41,655 nucleotides of DNA. Source: Bacillota bacterium (GTDB taxonomy: Bacteria; Bacillota; Clostridia; Christensenellales; Pumilibacteraceae). The position numbers and the translations under genes were made by a program. Location of the stretch: NCBI GenBank assembly GCA_019113265.1, contig DXHT01000033.1:1-41655 (forward strand). Reading direction: 5' to 3'. Positions 17,140-24,629 of the stretch are shown here, one piece after another. Every line of letters starts with the position of its first letter. Position 1 is the first letter of the stretch. The notes under the pieces were generated by a model. It saw only the letters and a list, made by a program, of their open reading frames with translations, made no database searches and was not told the DNA's origin.

Positions 17140-17209
17140 CTTGTATCTTCAAGATTCTAATTCCACCACTTTAAGTGGTGGTTTATTTTTCGCTAAAGCT
17201 ACAATCAAA

Positions 17210-17237
17210 ACCGCCCCTGCTTTTCCGCAGGAGCGGT
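17210..17237 (-). terminator. Rho-independent terminator at the end of the thrC-trpS-J-domain operon
   Basis: Reverse strand ACCGCTCCTGC-GGAAAA-GCAGGGGCGGTTTTG. Confidence 0.7.
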
Positions 17238-17291
17238 AGTTTGCTTTTTATCGCGCTACACCCTCTGTCGCGTTTGCTTTCCCGCGCGTTG

Positions 17292-18047
17292 TCATTTGAG
17301 TTTATCGAGAACGCGCCTGAAAAAGTAACAGTAAATGAGATCGACGAGAATGAATATCACCATGACCGCAAGCGTTACGGCAAAGTACCCGAGAGCGAAG
17401 TTTCCGCCCGCTATGAACGATATTATGCCGTCTATGCTTACATAGTCGCCCACGCTCGTAAGCGCGCCCGCTATCTTAAAGACTATAAGCACTTCGAGTG
17501 CGCCGAACGCCGCAATGATGACGGCGCGGAGCGCGGCTTTTAGCGCGCGCTTGTAGTCCATTCCCGCTCTTGAAAGCCCGTAGCACAGCAGACTGTACGG
17601 CACGAACACCACTGCGACAAGCACCAGCACCGCGACGTTTGCCGCCGAACATAAGAAACCCAGCGCGACGGACGCTATCATGCTCATCAGCCCGTAGCCG
17701 AACCCGCACTTTTCCATTGCCGCGTTCCACGATATGTTCGTTATCAGCAGCGGAGCCGCCGTTACGGGCAACCATGCGGCTATCGTTATCATGACGACCG
17801 AAAGGGCCGCGCTTATCGCCGCATACGCGAGCCTGCGCGTGGGCGGAAGTCTGCGCTTGTCGCCGCGCCCTTTTCCGCCGTGCGGATCGCCTTTCTTTCC
17901 GCCGTCATCGCCGAAACGATCGCTTCCTCCCCCCTCGCCGAACGGGTCGCCGCCCTTTCCGTCATCGCCGAACGGTTCGCCCTTATCGCCGAACGGATCG
18001 CTCGTTTCGTCCGAACGAAGCGGGCGTATGCGAACGGAGCCGATCAA
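17292..18047 (-). CDS. Multi-TM membrane protein with DPFG/GDDG-rich N-terminal tail
   Basis: Proposed TTG start at 18047 overlapping the upstream TGA (TTGA); LIGSVRIRPLRSDETSDPFGDKGEPFGDDGKGGDPFGEGGGSDRFGDDGGKKGDPHGGKG then several hydrophobic helices. The tracked 406-aa version overlaps the J-domain gene. Confidence 0.65.
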   Translation of the reverse strand: MIGSVRIRPLRSDETSDPFGDKGEPFGDDGKGGDPFGEGGGSDRFGDDGGKKGDPHGGKGRGDKRRLPPTRRLAYAAISAALSVVMITIAAWLPVTAAPLLITNISWNAAMEKCGFGYGLMSMIASVALGFLCSAANVAVLVLVAVVFVPYSLLCYGLSRAGMDYKRALKAALRAVIIAAFGALEVLIVFKIAGALTSVGDYVSIDGIISFIAGGNFALGYFAVTLAVMVIFILVDLIYCYFFRRVLDKLK

Positions 18048-18673
18048 TGGCAGCCTCTCATGAGGGAGCAACAAAGCTCCGTCATACAGTACGCGCACAT
18101 ACAGTTGGCGCATGCGTTGCCCGCGCCCGTACCCGTGGTCGTCTGGGTGGTCGTATACTGTTCGGACGTATACTGTCCGCCGTCGGTGTAAGGGCCGTAC
18201 TGAGTGCGTCCCATGTCCTCCGCCTTGACTCCCGCATTGCCCATGACGAGATCGAGCTTGCGGAGGCTCTCCTTGTACTTTTCGTTGTTCGGCTCCATCT
18301 GCACGGCGAGAACGAGCTGCGCGCGGCTCTCGCTGAGCCATTCGCGCTTGTAAAATATTATCGACTGATAATAGTGCCATTTGCCGTCGTGTTCGGAGAT
18401 CGCGTCGAGCTCGCTCTGCGCGGAGTCGTAACTGCCGCTGCGGATAAAGTTCTCCACGCGCGAATAGTCGCCTTTTGCTCCGCCCTGAATGTCGCGGCTT
18501 ATTACCGACCATGCGGATTCGAGTTCGCTGAGAAGGCGCGCGCCCTCGTTTCCGCTCTCGCCGTCCTCAAAACGCTGCTCTCCGTACTTCTTTTTAAGCT
18601 CCTCGTAACGCGCTTTGAGCGCTTCCGGATCGCTGTTTTTGCTCATTCCGAGCACTTCGTAAGGGTCTCTCAT
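18044..18673 (-). CDS. J-domain-like protein with Cys-rich C-terminus
   Basis: MRDPYEVLGMSKNSDPEALKARYEELKKKYGEQRF...ARLLSELESAWSVISRD (J-like fold, no HPD), TPR-like middle, C-terminal CANCMCAYCMTELCCSLMRGCH. Confidence 0.8.
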   Translation of the reverse strand: MRDPYEVLGMSKNSDPEALKARYEELKKKYGEQRFEDGESGNEGARLLSELESAWSVISRDIQGGAKGDYSRVENFIRSGSYDSAQSELDAISEHDGKWHYYQSIIFYKREWLSESRAQLVLAVQMEPNNEKYKESLRKLDLVMGNAGVKAEDMGRTQYGPYTDGGQYTSEQYTTTQTTTGTGAGNACANCMCAYCMTELCCSLMRGCH

Positions 18674-19626
18674 TGTCCTTTCTTTCTCCTCGCCCGCTCC
18701 GCTTTCATCTGTTTCGAGAAATCCTTTGCGACGCTTTTTGCGACGCGGACTTTCGGCGGAGGGAGTTTGGCACGGGACGCAAACAGCTCATCCGCCTTCG
18801 CCCGTAATCCATCGTATATTATATTACGCAACAAGCCGTCGGCCTGCGTGAACGTCATTCCGTTACTGCACTCTATCGCGCGGTTGACCGTGGAATTGAC
18901 CGTAAAACGCAGTTCTAATGAGTGCGCCGCAAAGTACGCCGCCCTGTCGCCGTCGAATCCCGCGTATGCCGCGAGAACGGGGTTATATCGCTTTGCCGCG
19001 TGATCCTCTTCAACGTCGTCGAGAGCGTCTGCGAGATATACGAACTTTCCCACGTTATAACAGAGTTTACGCATCTGCTCCGAATAGTATTCGTCCCGTC
19101 CGCCGAGAGAGGTCACCGCGAACAGTTCGGACAGCAGCCCCGCGAAGCAATCGGACGCCCTGTCTGTCGACGTGCAGTTCGCCGCTTCCAGCGCGCGCAG
19201 TTTTTCGTATCCGCGCGCTATTATGCCGTCCGCTTCGGGGTATGCCGCCTTGGCCTTCATGTACGGCTTTTTAAGGACTCTTAACGGGAGCGAGCTCTTT
19301 TTGCCCGAATCGAGCACGTCGTCGAGCGCCTTGTAGTAGCACAGCAGTATGTTTATTCCCGCCATGCGACGCATGAACTCGCAGTCCTTGACATACGGCT
19401 TGCGGCGAACGTCGCCTATGCACCTGCACATTCCGAACTGCAATGCGGGGGCTTCCGCCTCCGTCGCAAGCGCGGCAAACGTCGTTATGTCGTAATTGAC
19501 CGTCATGCGGGGCAGGTTGCCGTATTCGCGTTTGGTAGCGAGGCATATCCCGCAGTATATCGCGCGGTACAGCGAAAAATCGCGTACGCTCAGCTTTGAA
19601 CAGTCGGGCAGAACGTATCCGAACAT
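18670..19626 (-). CDS. DUF5685-like family protein
   Basis: MFGYVLPDCSKLSVRDFSLYRAIYCGICLATKREYGNLPRMTVNYDITTFAAL... resembles the DUF5685 N-terminus; Asp-rich YYKALDDVLD and YLADALDDVEED motifs; ATGA overlap with the J-domain gene. Confidence 0.75.
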   Translation of the reverse strand: MFGYVLPDCSKLSVRDFSLYRAIYCGICLATKREYGNLPRMTVNYDITTFAALATEAEAPALQFGMCRCIGDVRRKPYVKDCEFMRRMAGINILLCYYKALDDVLDSGKKSSLPLRVLKKPYMKAKAAYPEADGIIARGYEKLRALEAANCTSTDRASDCFAGLLSELFAVTSLGGRDEYYSEQMRKLCYNVGKFVYLADALDDVEEDHAAKRYNPVLAAYAGFDGDRAAYFAAHSLELRFTVNSTVNRAIECSNGMTFTQADGLLRNIIYDGLRAKADELFASRAKLPPPKVRVAKSVAKDFSKQMKAERARRKKGQ

Positions 19627-20630
19627 CAGACGGAAACGAACCCCACTTTGCGGTATACCTTGGACAGAGTGCGCCTCGCTATGCGCGCGGCTTTCTCCGC
19701 TCCCTCGCGCATGATGCGTTCAAGCTCGCCCTTGTCGGATATATATTCGCTATACTTTTCGCGTATGGGGCGCAGATGCTCCGTCACGGCTTCGCCGACT
19801 GCGCGCTTGAATTTCTCGTAACTGCTGCCCTCGAACTCCTTTTCGCCCTCCGAAACGCTCTTGCCCGTCATTACCGACCAGATGTTAAGGAGGTTGGTTA
19901 TTCCCGGTTTATCCGCAGCCGCGCGCACTTCGTTGCCCGAATCGGTGACGGCGCGCGCAAACTTGCGCATTATGTCCTCGGGCTTATCGAGAAGGAATAT
20001 GACGCCGCCCGCGCTATCGTCCGTCTTTCCCATCTTTGCCGTGGGATCGGTGAGCGAGTATATCTTGGACGTACGCTTATTGCCGTAATAGCCTTCGGGC
20101 AGAACGAACGTCGGGCTGTAACGCCCGTTGAACCGCTCCGCTATCGTGCGGGCGAGTTCGAGATGTTGCTGCTGATCCTTGCCTATCGGCACGAGATCGG
20201 CGTTATAGAGCAGTATGTCGCTCGCCATGAGCACGGGATAATCGAACAGACCTACGTTTATGCCCGCCTTTCCCGCCTTTTTGCTCTTGTCCTTGAACTG
20301 CGTCATGCGGTTGGCTTCGCCCATCATGGTGTTGCAGTTGAGTATCCACGTCAGCTCCGCATGTGCGGGAACGTGGCTCTGTACGAACAGTACGCTACGC
20401 TGCGGGTCAAGACCTATGGCGAGGAATATCGCCATGAAGTCGTATGTGCGGCGGCGCAGATCGGCGGGGACCACGTCCACGGTGAGCGAGTGCATATCCG
20501 CGACGGTGTATATGCAGTCGAACTCCTCCTGCATCGCCACCATGTTGCGCAACGCGCCTATATAGTTTCCGAGTTGAAGATCGCCCGTGGGTTTGAGCGC
20601 GGAATATACTATCTTTCTCTTCTCGTCCAT
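19626..20630 (-). CDS. trpS: Tryptophanyl-tRNA synthetase
   Basis: SALKPTGDLQLGNYIGALRNMV, DLVPIGKDQQQHLELARTIAERFN, KMGKT at the KMSKS position. Confidence 0.96.
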   Translation of the reverse strand: MDEKRKIVYSALKPTGDLQLGNYIGALRNMVAMQEEFDCIYTVADMHSLTVDVVPADLRRRTYDFMAIFLAIGLDPQRSVLFVQSHVPAHAELTWILNCNTMMGEANRMTQFKDKSKKAGKAGINVGLFDYPVLMASDILLYNADLVPIGKDQQQHLELARTIAERFNGRYSPTFVLPEGYYGNKRTSKIYSLTDPTAKMGKTDDSAGGVIFLLDKPEDIMRKFARAVTDSGNEVRAAADKPGITNLLNIWSVMTGKSVSEGEKEFEGSSYEKFKRAVGEAVTEHLRPIREKYSEYISDKGELERIMREGAEKAARIARRTLSKVYRKVGFVSV

Positions 20631-22126
20631 TATGCCTTTCCTCCCAGACCTGCGGCAAATTTTTTCACAGCCGCCGGCACTCCGGAAGGGTCTGTCACTT
20701 CGCCGAACCGCTCTTTCATTTCAAACAGCTTATATACGCTTTCGGGTACGGGGAATGCGGTCACGTCTTCCATTTTACGCAACGCCGCCACATCGTCGGA
20801 CGGCACTTTTTCGCCGAGCGCGGCAAGCACCGCGGGCGCAAACTTGACGGGAGACGCCGTTCCCACAACGACTGCGGGGCTTCGCCCGCCGCTCTCCTCT
20901 TTATAGCGGAGGCAGACGTTGAACGCCACGGACGTGTGCGGATCGGCGAGGTAGCCGTATTCATCGAACACGTCCCTCAGCGTTTCCGCATATTCGTCCT
21001 GCATGGCACAGCCGCCGACGAATATCTTGCGTATCTCGGCAAGACGCTCCTTGCCTATGTCGTATCTTCCGTTTTCGCGCAGCTGTTTCATCCACTCTTC
21101 TATGAGCGCGCCGTCTCTGCCCGCGAACTCGAACAGCAGACGTTCGAGGTTACTGGAAACGAGTATGTCCATGGACGGGGACGTCGTCTTTATGAACTCG
21201 CGGTCAAGCGAGTACACTCCCGTGCGCAGGAAATCCGTGAGGACGTTGTTGTCGTTGGACGCGCATATCAGCCTGCCTACGGGCAGTCCCATGCGGCGGG
21301 CATAGTAGCCCGCGAGTATGTTGCCGAAATTGCCCGTCGGAACGCAGAAATCCACCTCGTCGCCCGCCTTTATCTGTCCCGAAGAAAGCAGATCCGCATA
21401 TGCCGAGAAGTAATATGCCGCCTGGGGAACGAGTCTGCCGAGGTTGATGGAGTTGGCTCCCGTCATCTTGCAACCGAGCGCGACAAGATCCGCCGTCAGT
21501 TTCGCGTCGCCGAACGCGCGCTTGACCGCCGTCTGTGCGTCGTCGAAATTGCCGCGGACGGCAACTACGCTGACGTTGTCGCCCAACGTCGTCACCATCT
21601 GCTTGCGCTGGGTGTGGCTGACGCCGCCGTACGGGTAGAACACTATAACGCCCGTCCCCGCTACGTCCGAAAAACCTTCGAGAGCGGCTTTGCCCGTGTC
21701 CCCGCTCGTTGCGACGGGTATCAGGCATATCTCCTTCTGTCCCGCCTTCTCTTTGAGCGCGGTCATGAGGAGCGGCAGTACGGAAAGCGCCATGTCCTTG
21801 AACGCGTGCGTTCTTCCGTGCCACAGTTCGAGGACGTAAAGTCCCTTGTCCAGCTTTACGAGGGGCGCGGGATCGCCGTCGAACGTCGCGTATGCCCTGC
21901 GGGTTATCGACAGCAGCTCGTCATACGACAGCTCGTCGAAGAACAGGCTCATTATACGCGCGCTGCGCTCGGGGTAATCGAGATCGGCAAGCGATTCGAT
22001 CTGTTCGATTGTGACGGTCGGGTAGCTCTCGGGGACGTACAGTCCGCCGTCGGGCGCGAGCCCTGTGAGTACCGCGGTGCTGCCGCTTACGGCAACGTCC
22101 GGATTTCTTGTGGAAATGTACTTCAT
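20630..22126 (-). CDS. thrC: Threonine synthase
   Basis: MKYISTRNPDVAVSGSTAVLTGLAPDGGLYVPESYP..., LWHGRTHAFKDMALSVLP PLP-lysine region, VATSGDTGKAALEGFSDVAGT. Confidence 0.96.
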   Translation of the reverse strand: MKYISTRNPDVAVSGSTAVLTGLAPDGGLYVPESYPTVTIEQIESLADLDYPERSARIMSLFFDELSYDELLSITRRAYATFDGDPAPLVKLDKGLYVLELWHGRTHAFKDMALSVLPLLMTALKEKAGQKEICLIPVATSGDTGKAALEGFSDVAGTGVIVFYPYGGVSHTQRKQMVTTLGDNVSVVAVRGNFDDAQTAVKRAFGDAKLTADLVALGCKMTGANSINLGRLVPQAAYYFSAYADLLSSGQIKAGDEVDFCVPTGNFGNILAGYYARRMGLPVGRLICASNDNNVLTDFLRTGVYSLDREFIKTTSPSMDILVSSNLERLLFEFAGRDGALIEEWMKQLRENGRYDIGKERLAEIRKIFVGGCAMQDEYAETLRDVFDEYGYLADPHTSVAFNVCLRYKEESGGRSPAVVVGTASPVKFAPAVLAALGEKVPSDDVAALRKMEDVTAFPVPESVYKLFEMKERFGEVTDPSGVPAAVKKFAAGLGGKA

Positions 22127-22139
22127 GTAATAGGTCCGT

Positions 22140-22553
22140 TTATGAGAATTTTTTGAGGAATTTGGGGAGCTTGTCGCAGGTCAGCGATATGCAGAACTGC
22201 ACTCCCGCGCGGTCGGACAGCCCGTCCAGCCTGACGAAAAATTCTTCGAGATCGTCCGCGCCCTCGCCGAGCATGCGGGCAAGTCCGTCGATGAATATCT
22301 CCGTTACGTCCGAATTGGACGCGATAACGCCCTTGACGAATCCGAGCAGCGCCTCTTCGGTTATCTTCCCGCCCTCGGGAAGGTACTCAGCGGCGTTGAC
22401 GTATCTTATCGCCGTCGGGATGCTGCGCGTGTATTCGGCGGTGTCCGTTATGTACACGATGTTGCCCTTGCTCACTTCGAGCGCGTCGTTCGCGCGGCGA
22501 AGTATCTCTTTCGTCTTTCCGCTGCCTTTGGGGCCGTAAATAAGTCCGATCAT
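22140..22553 (-). CDS. Small P-loop NTPase-like protein
   Basis: MIGLIYGPKGSGKTKEILRRANDALEVSKGNIVYITDT with Walker A GPKGSGKT; EIFIDGLARML as possible Walker B. Confidence 0.75.
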   Translation of the reverse strand: MIGLIYGPKGSGKTKEILRRANDALEVSKGNIVYITDTAEYTRSIPTAIRYVNAAEYLPEGGKITEEALLGFVKGVIASNSDVTEIFIDGLARMLGEGADDLEEFFVRLDGLSDRAGVQFCISLTCDKLPKFLKKFS

Positions 22554-22773
22554 TTCATTTCCCTCCCTCGATCGATACTGTGTGGTCCGTCGCGGCGGGA
22601 TCTTTCCCGACGCGCTTTTCTTGCTTTTCGTTATATTGTAATGCGCGTTCGTGAAAAAAACGTTACGTTTTTATTACGATCGCATTAAATTTCATCCGTT
22701 TTCGAAACGGCTCGCGTCTTTCTGCTTGCACGCAGGCGCGGGCTCATCCGAGACGGCAGGCACGCTCCGCCGC

Positions 22774-23970
22774 TTATCTGAGCGATGCGGTGAACGCGGC
22801 TATGCGGTCGAGACCCTTTCTGATGTCGTCTTCGCCGCAGGCATAGGACAGACGCACATAGTCGGGAGCGCCGAACGCCGCGCCGTCCACGACGGCTACG
22901 AGCGACTTTTCAAGCAGCTTTGCGCAGAAGTCGGAGGAGTTGTTTATCTTCTCCCCGTCGCACGTCTTCCCGAAAGTAGCCGACACGTTCACCATGATGT
23001 AGAACGCGCCCTGAGGCTCGGGTGCGGACAGAAGCGGCGCTTTGCGCACAAGCTCCGTTATCAGCTTGCGGCGTCTGTCGAACACTTCCACCATGCGGGA
23101 GAGGAATTCCTCGCCGCGCTTGTCGGTGAGCGCGACATAAGACGCGTACTGCGCTATGGAGTTGGTATTGGAAGTCGTGTGGCTCTGTATGCTGCTCATC
23201 GCCTTTGCGACGTTGAGGGGAGCCGCGGAGTAACCCACGCGCCAGCCGGTCATGGAATAAGTCTTGCTCAGTCCCGAGCATATCACGGTAAGATCCTTCA
23301 TGTTGCCGAACGACGCTATGGAGCGGCAGGCAGTACCGCCGTAAACGAGTTTTTCGTATATCTCGTCGGAGATGACGTACAGTCCGTGGCGTTCCGCCAC
23401 TTCCGCGATCGCGGCGGTCTCCTCGGGAGAATACACCATGCCCGTCGGGTTAGACGGATTGGTGAACACGAGAGCCTTAGTCTTTTTCGTTATCGCCTTT
23501 TCCAGCTGCGACGGCGTGATCTTGAAGTGATCGGCGTCAGTCGTCGGAAGCACCACGGTCTTACCTCCCGAAAGACGTATCAGTTCGGGATAGGTCAGCC
23601 AGTACGGCGCGGGAAGAAGCACCTCGTCGCCGGGGTTTATGAGCGCCTCGCAGGCGTTACGCAACGTCTGCTTTCCGCCCGTGGATACCACTATCTGTTC
23701 GGGAACGTATTCCACGCCCGTGTCGCGCGTCAGCTTGTCCGCTATCGCGCGGCGCAGCTCCATTGTGCCGGGGACGGGTGTGTATTTGGTCATTCCCTTG
23801 TCGAGCGCATACTTTGCCGCCTCGATTATATAATCGGGTGTGTTGAAGTCGGGTTCGCCCGCGCCGAATGATACTACGTCCAGACCCTGCGCCTTCATGG
23901 CTTTTGCTTTCGCGGTTATGGCAAGCGTAAGTGACGGTGAAATGTTCTTTGCTCTCTCGGAAATTTCCAT
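22774..23970 (-). CDS. Pyridoxal-phosphate-dependent class I/II aminotransferase (aspartate aminotransferase-like)
   Basis: MEISERAKNISPSLTLAITAKAKAMKAQGLDVVSFGAGEPDFNTPDYI..., SGLSKTYSMTGWRVGYSAAP PLP-Lys motif. Start at 23970 is the conserved N-terminus rather than the longer tracked ORF. Confidence 0.94.
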   Translation of the reverse strand: MEISERAKNISPSLTLAITAKAKAMKAQGLDVVSFGAGEPDFNTPDYIIEAAKYALDKGMTKYTPVPGTMELRRAIADKLTRDTGVEYVPEQIVVSTGGKQTLRNACEALINPGDEVLLPAPYWLTYPELIRLSGGKTVVLPTTDADHFKITPSQLEKAITKKTKALVFTNPSNPTGMVYSPEETAAIAEVAERHGLYVISDEIYEKLVYGGTACRSIASFGNMKDLTVICSGLSKTYSMTGWRVGYSAAPLNVAKAMSSIQSHTTSNTNSIAQYASYVALTDKRGEEFLSRMVEVFDRRRKLITELVRKAPLLSAPEPQGAFYIMVNVSATFGKTCDGEKINNSSDFCAKLLEKSLVAVVDGAAFGAPDYVRLSYACGEDDIRKGLDRIAAFTASLR

Positions 23971-24107
23971 TTGTGTGTCGGCTCCTTTGCCTTGGTTGAT
24001 TTCACATTTCTCCCTTATCCTGCATAATAACATATCGCCGCGAAAAACGCAAGTGTTTTCGGCTCTTCCGCACGTTTCCCCGCCATGCCGACAGCCGCGC
24101 GCTTAAA

Positions 24108-24138
24108 AAAACGAGCCGCGCGCCATGCGGCGCGCGGC
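24108..24138 (-). terminator. Rho-independent terminator for the small membrane protein
   Basis: Reverse strand GCCGCGCGCC-GCAT-GGCGCGCGGC followed by TCGTTTTTTT. Confidence 0.85.
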
Positions 24139-24144
24139 GTTTGC

Positions 24145-24366
24145 TCAGATGGGTATAAGTCTGAGTATCGATCCGCTGAGTATCATCAGAACCAAGTCGA
24201 TTATCCACACTATGGTGAATCCGAATATAAGTCTGATAAGACCGGCTATGATCTTTCCCTCCATAAATCTCGTCACGAAGCCGAGTATCCACGACGTGAC
24301 GGGGATTATCGCAAGGATAATGCTCACCAAACGGCCGAGGCCGAAGTAATCGCCTTTTCTTGCCAT
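24145..24366 (-). CDS. Small two-TM membrane protein (73 aa)
   Basis: MARKGDYFGLGRLVSIILAIIPVTSWILGFVTRFMEGKIIAGLIRLIFGFTIVWIIDLVLMILSGSILRLIPI; own promoter and terminator; GGAGGAG RBS. Confidence 0.8.
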   Translation of the reverse strand: MARKGDYFGLGRLVSIILAIIPVTSWILGFVTRFMEGKIIAGLIRLIFGFTIVWIIDLVLMILSGSILRLIPI

Positions 24367-24397
24367 TATGTATTCTCCTCCTTGATCGGTTTATACT

Positions 24398-24426
24398 ATA
24401 ATACTACAATCGCGCCCCTTTGTCAA
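24398..24426 (-). promoter_or_regulatory. Promoter for the 73-aa membrane protein
   Basis: Reverse strand TTGACA-17 bp-TATTAT. Confidence 0.8.
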
Positions 24427-24568
24427 GGGCAATCGATAAACCTTAAAATGAACTTTAAGGAATGTCTGCGGCGAAGGCGCATTCGCGCATGCATGGCGTG
24501 CCTTATGCCCCGCGCGCATACGGACTCGCTCCTTTTAAGGCATTTTGTCCGCCTGACGCCCTTTGCGG

Positions 24569-24597
24569 TTGACACCCGCGCCCGTTTATGATATTCT
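24569..24597 (+). promoter_or_regulatory. Promoter for the ABC exporter operon
   Basis: TTGACA-17 bp-TATTCT; lies across the tracked ORF start, supporting translation start at 24630. Confidence 0.7.
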
Positions 24598-24629
24598 CAA
24601 AAAACAAAAATAATACATCGGAGAACGCA

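Larger units (their letters stand above)
16469..17181 (-). mobile_element. IS200/IS605-family element (IS200 type, tnpA only); boundaries approximate
   Basis: Intact tnpA flanked by terminal/subterminal hairpins TACCACGCGTTGAACGCGTGGTA (16469-16491), TGCGTCTTAAGACGCA, CTGCCGCTAAAGCGGCAG on one side and CCACCACTTTAAGTGGTGG (17163-17181) on the other. Confidence 0.8.

Noticed and set aside
19596-20906. 436-aa plus-strand ORF opposite trpS
   Set aside because: Antisense shadow.
20936-22156. 406-aa plus-strand ORF opposite thrC
   Set aside because: Antisense shadow of a conserved enzyme.
22651-23871. 406-aa plus-strand ORF opposite the aminotransferase
   Set aside because: Antisense shadow.
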